The notes beneath the pieces are model-generated. The model had not been told where the DNA came from, searched no databases, and worked only from the letters and a program-made list of their open reading frames with translations. Positions 53,522 to 64,000 of a stretch of DNA of 64,000 nucleotides are shown piece after piece. The translations under genes were made by a program, and so were the position numbers. The stretch's first letter is position 1; each line of letters starts with the position of its first letter. Source of the DNA: Dendrophyllia cribrosa (Eukaryota; Cnidaria; Anthozoa; Scleractinia; Dendrophylliidae); contig JAJLRJ010000014.1 of assembly GCA_024195265.1 (NCBI GenBank), forward strand, positions 14,882,459 through 14,946,458, written 5' to 3'.

Positions 53522-53615
53522 CGTCGAACTTCACATGTGCCGAATCTAATGCAAATGAGCAAAATCTATTGTTCTTGCTCATTTGCATTAGATTCGGCAC
53601 ATGTGAAGTTCGACG
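53522..53615. repeat. Perfect 41 bp inverted repeat (94 bp hairpin)
   Basis: The left arm 53522-53562 begins CGTCGAACTTCACATGTGCC; the right arm 53575-53615 is its exact reverse complement, with a 12-base loop between. The flanks do not pair. It may be a young foldback MITE or a hairpin transcript locus; the sequence alone cannot decide. Confidence 0.9.
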
Positions 53616-55814
53616 ATTGAGTGAGGGACCCGCAAAATCTACATGCATTTCTGTGGTTGAAACATATCATTCGAGCGGAAATTTATTAGTAAATCGGAGA
53701 CACCTTCAGCTGTCTAGTATCTTCCGCCGCAATTCTCAGAGAAACAACTCAGGCGCCGTCATTTATGGTAAAACAGTGTGGTAAAGTGAAATGACTGACT
53801 TTTTTTATTAGAAATTGAATGAGTCATTTCTGTACTGTCCACTGTAACAAACGTCCTAGCGACCTAACCGCAAAATATACTGAAAAGTGCTAAAACAAAA
53901 AAATGTCCGGAGCTGGAAAACTAGAATTGAAACAATGAAAGTTCTTTGGCAGCGTGTCAGGCTTGTGTTTCTTTAAAAATCAATAAATATTCCAGGAAAT
54001 GTAAATGATTAAAGTTGTGTTGACGGTAATCAGAAAGTAACATTTTAAAATGAAAATAAGCCACGGTAGTGAACCGTCATGAAGACAGCGAAACGCAGTA
54101 TCGTTTAATTTTCAGGCCTTATGCGTTAAACCGTCACTTTGACGGGTGGATGACGTAACGGATGGTACTATACGTCATCCAAATCACTACGAGTACACAG
54201 CACCCACTGTCATCATTACACATCATCCAACATCACCTTACGTCACTCTAGTGACAGTAGATGATGCGTGGTGATGCTGACCGGCTTCCTAAACCGTGCA
54301 AGGACCGCTCATACAGGCACACAGAGCAAGGGATACAAGCCGGATCTGTGTAGATCAGGATCAGTAATGGACTCGTTAAGCAAACTTTTAATAAAATGCA
54401 AAGCTAGTCGAACAGCTGAAATAGTGGGTTTTTTTATTGCGAAATATTTGTGATGACGTTAGATGACGTGTTGTGATGTTAGATACCGAGTGACCATTGA
54501 CAATGTGAAGGTACGTTTTATGATAGTTATACATGATGATGAAAATGATGTTAGGTGACACAAGGCAACGGTCTGAGTAACAAAAAAAAATAGGGGATGT
54601 TTGCTTTAGTGTACTTGTACACGAATGGATTAACCGTGATAAGGCGAGGAGTCCTGGGCGAATCATCCGAAGATCTTGATCTCGTACCCAAATCTTACTT
54701 GCGCTTGTACTGAATGGTGACCAATAATTAACGTACAACTTGACTGGGGACGTCACAAATTCTGTGAACGCTATAAATTTCTGCATTAGTTTTACAAGAA
54801 GTCACTGAATCGGGGGAATGACTCCTGTTTTTATCAGTTATGTTATCGATATTACAAGTGCTCTTCCGATTTACGTGGGAAATTAACTTGGTTAACAGTT
54901 TGCTAAAATGGAGCGTAAAATATCCAAGCAGAAATTCCGTTGGACGTGTTCTGGCGTTATTTGGGCACATCGCGCACTTGTGCCCCACCCTATTGAGCCA
55001 TTGAGCAATACTTTCCTTTGGTCCTATTGTGCTACACAACGTAGTTTTAATTAGCTCAACCTAAATTTGAATGAAATTTTAAGAGTTTTAAAGAAGGGAT
55101 AGAAGAAAGAAAACGATTTTTGGAACACTAACTGACAGTTGACACCCACGCAAGAGCACCCCAGGTTGCTAGTGGACTAACTTGGTGTCCATCTATTAAT
55201 TATTAACTAGAAGTAATCACAGATTAAAGTGCTTTTCCTTTGGTACCTCGTTGTGACATGGCATTCGCGTTTCAAGCATGTTTTCGGTTCAAAACATGCG
55301 CTAAGCATGCGGGATACTGTTGTGACGTTTGACAACGCGTTAAGCATGCTGGATACTATTGTGACGTTTTAAGATGGCGCAGATTTGGTACCGACGCGTT
55401 TCTCGATTCGTTCCGCCTAGCCGACAAGATTAGGAAGCGTCTCCTTCGTCGACGCAACTTTAAAACTCCACTCAATCTTCAATATTTCTTATTCTCTTAA
55501 TTTTACCAACCTTTGAGAAAAACTATTTCCTCCCAAACATACCCAAAAATTTACAAAACGCCCCATAACATAGCTTCATGGGATGGGCATAGTTTTTGGA
55601 TTGCTTGAAACGTGAACGAGATATTCCATTAAAGCCATGTCAAGTGGCGGAAAAATGGCGTTTAGGTTAACTCCCGCCTTAACTCGACTGTGAGCACATC
55701 GTAAATCATGAGTGAAAAAATTTAGATCAAGTTGACAAGGACACGCTCTTTTTTAATGGTTCAGTTTATTGTATATTCTTTTCCAATGGTTTTGGTTATT
55801 ATGTATAATATCTG
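53616..55814. other. Intergenic stretch, no recognised gene
   Basis: A 54140-54540 zone is rich in repeated ATGACGT/ACGTCA-like words. Near 55300-55380 a phrase with AAGCATGC(G/T)GGATACT then TTGTGACGTTT is repeated. No coding domain was recognised. Confidence 0.4.
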
Positions 55815-56003
55815 TTATAATTCAACACATTGATACACTGCCCAAATATGGTCAAAAAGTTATCGATATACGCTATGTCTACATGACGTATATCCAACGA
55901 TGGCGGTAAATTTCGCATTTTGACAAGAGAATGCAAAAATGACGGACCGGCCTCGATATTTTTTCTTCAAACTGTGCTTTGTTATCAATGTGTTGAATTA
56001 TAA
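55815..56003. mobile_element. Small MITE with TTATAATTCAACACATTGAT ends
   Basis: About 21 bp inverted ends, perfectly paired, at 55815-55835 and 55983-56003, 189 bp in all. A target repeat is not clear. Confidence 0.65.
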
Positions 56004-56127
56004 AACTATTATATATCACTTCTGACTCTCAGCATGATAATAACCTTTAGTGCCCCATTCAACCCAAATTGTTAAGGAAGCTTATAAATCTGTAGTTATG
56101 TGGTGGTGCGCCCTGCAGGCGATGCAC

Positions 56128-56586
56128 ATTTCCCTTTCGTAAACGGTCGATGCCATTTTAGCGACACTTAAAAAAATTTTCACGAATTTTAGAATTATTT
56201 TTTCTATCAGAAAAAGAAAAATGCAATTAATTACCTAGAATCGAACCCGGAACCTCTGCATGCTAACATCTCTCCTTTACTACTAGACCACTGGGTTGAT
56301 CCGGCAAACCCACGAAAAATTTAATTATAAAAGATGCTTTTCTTAATATATATCAATAACGGGTCACCCTAACCCTAAATCTTACCTAACCGCGAATCTA
56401 GCTTAGATCTAATAATCGCTTTACCTAGGCCCAATTTTATCTAATAATGATAGCCTATTTTCGTCCCAATCCAGGCATAAACTAGAGAGAAATAGCATCG
56501 ACCATTACAAAAGGCTTGGTTACTAATGAATGCTAATGATGGCATCGACCGTTAAAAATGGCATCGACCGTTTACGAAAGGGAAAT
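56128..56586. mobile_element. 459 bp MITE with long inverted ends and a tRNA-like core
   Basis: Ends ATTTCCCTTTCGTAAACGGT...ACCGTTTACGAAAGGGAAAT pair perfectly over about 32 bp. The core carries a tRNA-like segment on the - strand (56228-56302). A target repeat was not found. Confidence 0.7.
56228..56302 (-). repeat. tRNA-like sequence, probably SINE-derived
   Basis: On the - strand GTGGTCTAGTAGTAAAGG resembles an A box and GGTTCGATTCT a B box, correctly ordered and spaced for a tRNA-type promoter. The acceptor stem does not close well, so a SINE or tRNA pseudogene is more likely than a working tRNA. Confidence 0.5.
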
Positions 56587-56713
56587 CAGCGCAGGGGATA
56601 CCATAGCTAAGTGTAACGACCACGTTAAATAAATTGTCTATTGTGCATTGTCTCAGGCAACATTGTTCTTTCTCGCAACGGGACAAATAACGGTGTTTGT
56701 ACGCTTGATTTAA

Positions 56714-57048
56714 AGGGATGGTTTCACGGTTCGGCGCATGTGCACAGATTAAAATGCTTTATTCGCTTTCTTACCAATTTTATCGCTTAAAAACCCATTT
56801 ACATTTACTTCAATAATCACATACTATAGATAGTCCAAACAAAGCGAAGGATGACCAAAATTCACAGAAAATTTCGACGGATTGCACCGACAAAGTCAAC
56901 ACATCCATTCAATCAGCTGATTGACAGCGACCTTTTCACGGACAAATTTCCCGCCAGAGTCATCTACTCGCTTCCGATTGGTCTAAACAGTAACATTAAA
57001 TGAGTTACGTCATAGCTTGCACATGCGCCGAACCGTGAAACCTTTTCT
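56714..57048. mobile_element. 335 bp TTAA-flanked MITE
   Basis: Inverted GGTTTCACGGTTCGGCGCAT and ATGCGCCGAACCGTGAAACC lie just inside TTAA on both sides (56710-56713 and 57049-57052). The outermost few bases differ between the ends. piggyBac or Kolobok type. Confidence 0.7.
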
Positions 57049-57052
57049 TTAA

Positions 57053-57590
57053 TCCTCACACATCAACCAGGAGTTTGGAAAGAAAAAGTTGTACAAGTCA
57101 TCCCAGATCCAGGATCAAGTTATACCTGGTATAACCTGATTTTAGATCCAGGCTAACTGGTCAGCCACTTGATCAGCGAAGCTCGAGATCAGGCCCTCGC
57201 TGGTTAAGAAAGACGAGCGGCTCTGGGAACGTGAGTATTGGTGGACAAGTGCCTTTTCGGCCAAATCTTCCGAGTCCACAGGTTTCGGCAACACGACGGT
57301 GAGATGCTGACATGACAACGCTAATTGCCCGAGCTATCTCTGAATGGAATGTCGGAAACTCCTCGGGTCAGCCTCGGGTCCTTTCGCGATAACTTTCGGA
57401 TTGCTCGGGTTATTTCTTATCGGACAATACGATTTACCAGACATGATACTTAACCGACATCAAGTCCCGTAAATTTGAAGAATGATTCCGTTTTCGTTTC
57501 GCTTCTTTTGTTTCACCCATATGTAATGGTTCTCTACATCAGGCTGATTACTGCTTTGGGTTCCCGTGCGTGCATAAGCACGTAATAGAG
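57053..57590. other. Stretch with no recognised gene
   Basis: Non-coding sequence upstream of the CASD1-like poly(A) region. Small inverted words around GATCCAGG are present; no element was defined. Confidence 0.35.
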
Positions 57591-57596
57591 TTTATT
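57591..57596 (-). terminator. Candidate poly(A) signal of the CASD1-like gene
   Basis: TTTATT on the + strand, that is AATAAA on the - strand, 471 bp beyond the stop codon at 58067. Confidence 0.4.
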
Positions 57597-57775
57597 ATCC
57601 AAATTCCTTGGACAAAATTTGGTATAAATAGGCTGCCTATATCCTGTTAACTCCTCTTTGTCGTTAAAATGGCCGCTAGACGTCCGCTTGGCACCCCTCT
57701 TTTCTCCCCGCAGCGATGGCTTGCATCTTGTACATCTATTTTTAAGCTCCCCCTCCTTCTCGCCGCCGGGCTCGC

Positions 57776-58043
57776 TTCTTCCCATATTAATATAGCTTGA
57801 GGGCATTTGGGAGTGAGGGCACCCGGTGGCAATATATTACTGTCTGTGTCACGCTAATTTCGGCTTTGATCGATATGGTCTTGTTCCGACTTTTTTCGGT
57901 CATGTTGTCTCTTCTTCCCATATCTTATATAGCTTGGGGGCATTTGGGAGTGAGGGCACCCGGTGGGAATATATTACCGTCTGTGTCACGCTAATTTCGG
58001 CTTTGGTCAATATGGTCTTGTTCCGACTTTTTTCGGTCATTTT
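57776..58043. repeat. Two-copy tandem repeat, period 137 bp
   Basis: GGGCATTTGGGAGTGAGGGC and CACGCTAATTTCGGCTTTG occur in both units (starts near 57794 and 57931). A third partial phrase CTAATTTCGGCTTTGG at 58072-58087 overlaps the last codons of the CASD1-like gene, so the end of that coding region may share ancestry with the repeat. Confidence 0.8.
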
Positions 58044-58066
58044 GTCTCAACAATTCGCTCTTTACA

Positions 58067-60680
58067 TCAGGCTAATTTCGGCTTTGGATCATGATGCGTC
58101 TTGTGCCACCAGATGATTATTAACATGAAGATAAAAAACAGCACCCTCCGTATCATTGTCCTAATGTCTTTGGTGATAAGGGCGTTGGCCAGTACCCCTG
58201 ATACCTTGTGGATCTCATGACTGACGCACACAAACACAAACGTTGTCAAGACGACATTGAGAAAAGGTTGATCTGGAATCAGCACTAAAACACCTTTAGT
58301 ATCGTGTGCAAGCCAGATGTGGTACTGCGATATGAACAACTGCAAACAAACAAACAAAAAAACAAGTGTAAGTAACCGAGAAGGAGTCACGGATGGTGCA
58401 CACACCCTCCCCCCTTCCAGCGGGGATGCTTATCGGAACTTTCCAGAGAACCCCGGAAAGGTAACAAGATCTGGTATTACGGGTATGATTACTGTTTATA
58501 TATTTCTGAGAAACGTTGCCGTTTGCCGTCTGATAAGAAGAACCCAGAATTCATGGTGATCAGAGCAAAACCTACAAAAACTAAACAACACTAGATTTTC
58601 CCGCTTCAATTACTCGCACGTTCTCACGCGCGCGCACTTGTACCTCTTCGCGCGAGTGCTCCAACAACTGAGATCACTAAGTCCGGGACAAACAAAAGTC
58701 TGTAAACAGTCTAGTCAACACAGTTGATTCTGATTTGAACAGTACATCAGATTACTAACCTCAAGAGAAATAGTACCAACCCAAGCATAAAATCTACTGA
58801 ATTTAGATCGGAATGAACCAGGTACGTTTCTAAGGAGCACGAAAGCGGTGATCTGCAAACGAATTGGAAAATGAGTAATATCAAAACAGTTTATGTAATA
58901 AGCCAGATAATACGTGGTTCAGGGTAACCATTTACCAAGACAATTCTATGAAAACAAAAAAAGGGTTCTTATACCTTTATTTCATAATTGTTTTACTGCG
59001 CCTTTCAATAACATGCGGAATTAGAAATCCAATCTCCACTAACGGTTGCGTTATTCCCTGCCGTCAATCATAATTAATACGAAAGCCAACGGACCATGTA
59101 AAAAAGAAACAAACAAAATGGATCGAAATCTACCAATCATAATACAGGGACGTGACCTTTTGAACTCATTGAAGTGAAGATCTGTTTCCTGAGAGGTAAG
59201 CTAAGATGATTGACGGCAGTGTAAAACACAACCGTTGGTGGAAATTTGAATTTCAAATTCCACGTGTTATTGAAAGGCGCAGTAACGAGTATCACTTGAA
59301 TTCTATGAAAACAAGTTTCTTAATCCTTTATTTATTACCCTCGGTAAGTGTTTATAACAAAAATGCTAGTGGGACTGAGCATTCATAACTTGAAATCGAA
59401 CATAACAAGGTTAAGAATACCAACTGGCAGGAGGCCAACCAGTTGGCTATCTTACAAGAATGGCTGAGGAGTTCAACCCGGGTCTTGAACCCGGGAACTC
59501 TGGATTTCAAGCATGACGCCCTAACCATTCAGCTATGCCAGCTCAAAGTGTCAGTCATTCTGACAAAGGATGAACTCTGGAGTATTACAAGAAGATGGTG
59601 GAAGGAAAAGAAAAAGGGAAACTAAATAATATACTTACAGGTACAAATGACACTACAGAATGAGCGTCGTTACAAGAAAATTTTGAATTACACGTAGACG
59701 CTTGGATAGCATAACCCTGAAAATAAGAAAGAGCAAGAAGTTAGTTTGTGTGAGTGAGTTAACATTAACTAGCCTGCGAACAAGCTCTTGGGCTCAGGGG
59801 TTGGGATAAGGGGAGGGGGTTGGGATAGGGGGAGGGGGGTTGGGAAAGGGGGAGAGGGGGGTTGGTTTTTTGTTTTACTTCTGTTTGGTTGAGAAAGTGC
59901 CGCGAGATTTTTAGCCAATCACAAAGCATAGCAATGCAAAACCAAAACAATCGCAAAATTACTTTCTACAAACTGAGCAAGATTGGAAATGAAAAGGACA
60001 TACAGTCGACTCCCGATAACTCGAACCTTCCAGGGAAATAGAAAAAGGTTCGAGTTACCGGGAGTTCGAGTTACCAGGAGTTGAGAACAGATGACCGGAA
60101 ATAACGAAAAAACGGTATTTACTGTGTATTGGTGTTCATACAGTGAACGTTTTAATCAAATTTTATTACTGCATGTAATGGAACATTTTGAAGAAGGAGT
60201 TAAGTGGCAAAGCTTGATGAAGATACTAAGCTAGCAAAATCTGAACTGGACTGACACATTTTTTCTAATGCAAAAAAATACAGAATACACGGCTGCTTCA
60301 AAATAAATTCAATGTTTTTGGCTACAGTACTGTATTTTTTGACGTGTCACGTCTTGACAAACGTGGTTCGAGTTATCAAGGGTAGAATTATACAGAAAAT
60401 GACCTGAAGGGAAACGAAAATTGCTTCGAGTTAGCGGGAGGTTCAAATTATCAAGGGTTCAAGTTACCGAGGGTAAAATTACAGTAAATGTATGGCGGAA
60501 ATCCAGGGGAAATCAATTTTGTTTCGAGTTAGCGAGGGTTCGAGTTATCGGGAGTCGACTGTAATCCCTGAATGCCTCTGCAGATCAAGCACTTATAATA
60601 CATTGCATCTTTATAAAGCTGTGTGTAGATAACCTTGATGTTTTTGCATATATTTGAACTGCCGGGGGAAAACGGGGAAA

Positions 60681-60761
<81 letters not shown>

Positions 60762-61732
60762 AACTCCCATATAAATATAAAATTGACCGGGGTGACCGTC
60801 ATAAACTCTGAAAGTAGAAGGTACCAGAAACCCCTTTTATGGGTGTGGTTCACATTAAGTAATGCTCCACATAAGAACGATAGCAAGCTTCATTGTTCTG
60901 CGGCATTGGCTCTTTCCCACATAGAATATCTTTGATTTCAAGAATAGAGTAGGAGCTGATGGTTAATAATTATATTTCATTGTAAAAATAAAGAAAATCC
61001 ATTTGCGTCAAATAAATTTTAGGAAATGTTCGTGCTTAACCAATCAGAATAGCAGAAGACAATAGCTAATAATTTTGCTTCTTTGATGAAGTTCCCCAAA
61101 CACAATATCTTTTAAAAATTGCATGTTGTGCGATTGGGTCTCAAATTACTTAAAACCTAAAAAAAATTAGACAAAATGCACCTTGAACCTTAACTTTTTA
61201 GCGGTTTTTGAGTCTAGGCCAATGAGATCACTAGTTGTAACAATGAAAAAAGTTGACATTCCATCGTGCATTGCCGTTCATCGCTATCCTTATGCGGATC
61301 ATTACTTAATCTTTACCCCTAAGAGGTACCAATTCTTTTTGAAAAGTTTTTACTGTCCCTAAATAGTAACAGCATAACTCTAATAGTAGTCATTTTCGAT
61401 TCAAACACACTTAGTGACACCAAACCACTAATTTTAACCCCTAAAAGTACAACGAAGATCACCCCCGTCACTTTAATATGGGACCCCCTCCCCCCCACCC
61501 CTCCCTCTACCCCTCGGGATTTGAACGTGCGGTGTTCGGTTAATAAAACATTCGTTTCATTATCACTGGTTGAGTATCATATTTAACTTACCACAAGAGC
61601 TATGATAGCAAAGAAAACACAGACAACAGCAGCAGGACCAGAGAATAAGGATCTCTTGTTGTTGTCATCAAATAATTTAAGGTATTTAGCAGTACAGTAG
61701 ACTAAAGCCATAACCATTCCATAGAGAGCAAT
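58067..61732 (-). CDS. CASD1: CASD1-like sialic acid O-acetyltransferase, last four exons (5' part outside)
   Basis: Four exons on the - strand with correct borders and kept frame: 61732-61592 (47 codons), 59716-59639 (26), 58852-58760 (31), 58339-58067 (90 plus stop). They encode the C-terminal 194 residues of a multipass membrane protein. Key segments are FVLLRNVPGSFRSKFSRFY, WVGTISLE joined to LFISQYHIWLAHDTKG, and VLLIP-type membrane stretches with FVCVSHEIHKVSG. From memory of the family these match the CAS1 domain of CASD1, the Golgi enzyme that moves acetyl from acetyl-CoA onto CMP-sialic acid. The catalytic serine-hydrolase-like domain would lie in upstream exons beyond the window. 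Introns contain a MITE, a tRNA-like repeat, a mariner-type MITE and a 79-G run. Four of the true exons are certain by splice signals; the gene name is inferred. Confidence 0.82.
58993..59285. mobile_element. 293 bp MITE in a CASD1-like intron
   Basis: Ends TTACTGCGCCTTTCAATAAC and GTTATTGAAAGGCGCAGTAA are perfect inverted repeats; inner parts (CTGCCGTCAATCAT / ATGATTGACGGCAG) also pair. A target duplication is not clear. Confidence 0.75.
59470..59544 (-). repeat. tRNA-like SINE fragment in a CASD1-like intron
   Basis: On the - strand TGGCATAGCTGAATGGTTAG is A-box-like and GGTTCAAGACC B-box-like, at tRNA-like spacing. The body does not fold as a full tRNA, so it is called a SINE or pseudogene. 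Confidence 0.55.
60003..60561. mobile_element. 559 bp Tc1/mariner- or pogo-type MITE
   Basis: Ends CAGTCGACTCCCGATAACTC and GAGTTATCGGGAGTCGACTG are perfect, flanked by TA on both sides (60001-60002 and 60562-60563), the hallmark target of Tc1/mariner. Phrases such as GTTCGAGTTACCGGGAGTTC recur inside near both ends. No transposase. Confidence 0.88.
60682..60760. repeat. Homopolymer run of 79 G
   Basis: Uninterrupted G between CCGGGGGAAAACGGGGAAAC and AAACTCCC. It lies in the intron between the first two CASD1-like exons seen here. Proline- or glycine-only open frames across it are meaningless. Confidence 0.9.
60761..61591 (-). other. CASD1-like intron, no further feature
   Basis: Non-coding; contains a CCCCCTCCCCCCCACCCC stretch near 61485. 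Nothing else was recognised. Confidence 0.4.
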
Positions 61733-63309
61733 CTGCAGGAAAAAATGCAGACGATAAGCAAATTCTCCTTACCTGTCAGTAAGCATTTCTTTTTGGTCTA
61801 GTTCGGAGAAGTGCTCTTTTAATCTGTGTGAATCGACACTTTGCGCCTCTCCTTGTAAGTGTCAGTGCTTCGCGCGCCCCTCTCGAACTTAGATAGAAAA
61901 ACTGACTGTTCTGCAGTTTACCGAAAACCTTGATTATTTCCCTAAATGCACAAAAACAGCTGTATCCTGGGGGTTCTCCCGCATAAAAATGATGGGGTGT
62001 TCATTGTACCTTTTATGGGTCACAATAAGATTGGTACCGCTCAGGGTGCTAGAGCAGTTTTCAATTGAGTGCCGTAAAACCAAAACCAAAGTAAATGTGA
62101 TTACTATGACCAATCACAGAGGACGTAAACAATCCAATGAACCAATCAGAGCTCGAAGCAATTACATGTCGGCGGCGCCAAGCGCGGGAAAACGCGTGCG
62201 AACAAGTCACGATTGGTTTTGGTTTTACTTCTGATTGGTCGAGAAAGTGGTGCGAGATTTTTTAGCCAATCACAAAGCGTAGCAATGCAAAACCAAAGCA
62301 ATTGTGTAATTACTTTCGACACTTAATTGAAACAACTCTATAATCTATCAAAGGCTCCTGTGAGCCAACCCGTGAATAAGAAATGCTCTACACATCGCTG
62401 GCTCATATTTGAGCAACCACTCCTTGCAAAAAGGTGTCGAAATGTAGTTAAATAGAAATTTTGAATTTAGACGCGTTTTAATAGCCGATTTGGTTGAGTT
62501 CGTGGAAGCTTTATTGTATCAATTGACACTTTGCCAAATTTATCTTTTCAACGCGAAACGCAATGTACGGTATGTTTAAATTATAAACATGGCTCGATAT
62601 CTTTTAAAATACCGTCATCCACGATATGATATGTGTGATATTAAAGGTCTACATACACTGTTCAGTAGAAAAACGCAAGGATATATTATCACTTGAGAAC
62701 AGATCCACTGACGACATATGAAAGTTGACCTTTAGCGAACAAACGTGCCCATTTCTCTCCTATTTCAAACAATACGAATTTGTGTCACGCTAAGACATGA
62801 AAGACAAATTTGGTTTATTCATCAAAAAAGTCCAAAATAATGCGAAACATCTTTAAGCTTATTGTTGTTCAATTTCATTTAAAAAACTTAGTTATTGTTA
62901 TCGCTGGATTCACGTTGTTCTTGCTACACAACGCATTCAAAACAAAACTAATTAAAAACATTACGTGACAAAAAGTTTACAGCTGATGGAGCGAGCGAGT
63001 GAGTGAGCGAGCGAGCGAGCGAGTGAGTGAGTGATTGAGCGAGTGAGTGAGTGAGTGAGTGCTTATTTGCATATCTGTCCCTGTTGCCGATAACCCGTTC
63101 ATTACGCATGCGCGTATTCACGGATTAAAAATGACCACCGTGAGAATAATTGCAGTACCTTTTAGGGTACTGTGCCAAACAAATATGACAGAAACGTTTA
63201 GATTTGGTACCTCTTTGGGGTAAAAATCAATTAAAGTCACACCCATCAAACAAGATTCTGGTATACCGCACGTCTATCATATTTATTTGCCGTTCCGAGT
63301 TTGCGCGGG
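61733..63309 (-). other. Upstream CASD1-like intron with dispersed repeat and GAGT microsatellite
   Basis: No further exon was recognised. A block at 62215-62325 (GAGAAAGTGGTGCGAGATTT, AGCCAATCACAAAGCGTAGC) matches 59870-59960 in another intron of the same gene, in direct orientation. A GAGC/GAGT tetranucleotide array lies at 62990-63061. Confidence 0.5.
62990..63061. repeat. GAGC/GAGT tetranucleotide microsatellite
   Basis: About 18 tetranucleotide units alternating between GAGC and GAGT. Confidence 0.9.
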
Positions 63310-63724
63310 AGATTGGGTCAAGTTACATATCGCAAAGCATCATAGGGCTGTTTTGGGGGACGCTACTCTATAACTCGCGCTTTTGAGGAGTCATAGTCCA
63401 AGGAAATACCGAAGGAAGTTGCGTTCTGCACATTCTTTTTCTCCCAGGGAAGTAATCTCCACAATTCCCAGTGTTTTGTGTATCCACCTTCAAATTTTTG
63501 TTGCGTATGAGTTTTTTATACAAGCGCCTCGCTTTAGCATCACTCGGCAACGTTTGACACTTTATATCTGACGAGTTCCTCCAGTTATTTGTGCATCCTG
63601 GCACACAACAGTTAAATTTACCCATTTTACAACAACCAAAACACAAAGCTACGAGAAATTCAAGCAAATGGCGTCCCGCAAAACAGCCCTATGATGCTTT
63701 GCGACACGTAACTTGACCCAATCT
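63310..63724. mobile_element. Inverted-repeat element carrying a THAP-domain fragment
   Basis: Arms of about 53 bp (63310-63362 and 63672-63724) begin AGATTGGGTCAAGTTAC and pair with only a few mismatches. They enclose a THAP-like coding segment on the - strand. THAP domains are the DNA-binding part of P-element-type transposases and of host proteins, so a P-like origin is plausible. No target duplication was found. Confidence 0.6.
63368..63625 (-). pseudogene. THAP-type zinc finger fragment with a lost ligand
   Basis: From ATG 63625 the 85-residue frame reads MGKFNCCVPGCTNNWRNSSD, the C-x-VPGC start of a THAP domain, then QTLPSDAKARRLYKKLIRN and a TQLPSVFPW end like the family's AVPSIF box. 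The domain's second zinc pair should be C-x2-H-F. Here it is C-G-D-Y-F, so the histidine is replaced by tyrosine and the finger is probably broken. No transposase catalytic domain follows. Confidence 0.65.
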
Positions 63725-64000
63725 CGAAACGGCGAATATGGTCGTCCCCCGCCCCTCCTTTTCCCCGCACCGGGTACAGATGTTTTTGTGCATTTAGGGA
63801 AATAAGGGAAGTGGTCATAACAAGTATACTCGAAGAGGACCCACCTAACATAGTGGTAGGGGTGCTATGCAAGATACCACCTATCTGATGAGCCTAATAG
63901 ACAAAATTTATTGGCCTAAAAAAAATGAGATAAAACTTTAATATTCTGTGTGCATGAAGCTTGCATTGCTAGTAAGACAGCACAGGTTGGTTTGAATATT
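63725..64000. other. Window end, no recognised gene
   Basis: Short non-coding tail. The open frame on the - strand here runs through the inverted repeat and has no domain. Confidence 0.35.

Noticed and set aside
56228..56302. Functional tRNA gene
   Set aside because: A- and B-box-like words are present, but the acceptor stem does not close and it sits inside a MITE.
57534..57806. 90-codon frame on the - strand downstream of the CASD1-like gene
   Set aside because: Low-complexity, repeat-like sequence beyond the probable poly(A) region; no family match.

Overview
The window is AT-rich eukaryotic nuclear DNA with widely spaced, spliced host genes and very dense transposon debris. The beta-catenin gene, the CASD1-like gene and the repeat families point to an anthozoan cnidarian, most likely a stony coral. 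The species is not decided. No bacterial-type gene, CRISPR array, rRNA or clear functional tRNA was seen.

Layout. 1-7.6 kb: a decayed Ty3/gypsy retroelement on the + strand, broken by a piggyBac-type MITE inside its integrase, a foldback MITE and a TTAA-flanked element. 7.6-34.1 kb: one decayed BEL/Pao LTR retrotransposon that acts as a trap for later insertions. Its 5' LTR is at 7645-7872 and its 3' LTR at 33880-34110. Nested inside are a 12.6 kb Polinton/Maverick-like element (7907-20492), two LINE remnants, a Pif1-like helicase fragment, a large G-rich foldback element and three hAT-type MITEs. 34.1-37.4 kb: gene-poor, with one MITE. 37.4-45.8 kb: a complete ten-coding-exon beta-catenin gene on the - strand, whose introns hold at least seven MITE, foldback or minisatellite insertions. 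45.8-57.6 kb: beta-catenin 5' intron and upstream sequence, microsatellites, long poly-G tracts, a perfect 41 bp hairpin and several MITEs. 57.6-64 kb: the last four exons of a CASD1-like sialic acid O-acetyltransferase gene on the - strand, and a THAP-domain fragment between inverted repeats.

The most unusual item is the Polinton-like element. It has 4.6-4.8 kb almost identical terminal inverted repeats, ends AGT...ACT, and a 6 bp target duplication TCAAGC, all as expected for Polintons. I recognise none of the Polinton core genes (polymerase B, integrase, packaging ATPase, protease, capsid). It carries instead a C2HC-finger/acidic protein, a glycine-rich Rossmann-like protein (possibly SLOG-type), an unknown 266-residue protein, and a GRF zinc-finger protein in each arm. 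A duplicated CCAAT-containing promoter module lies between two divergent central genes. This looks like a non-autonomous, possibly satellite-type, Polinton derivative with its own cargo.

Beta-catenin (Wnt signalling and cell adhesion) and the CASD1-like gene (sialic acid O-acetylation in the Golgi) look intact over the parts seen and are unrelated to the transposons except for intronic insertions.
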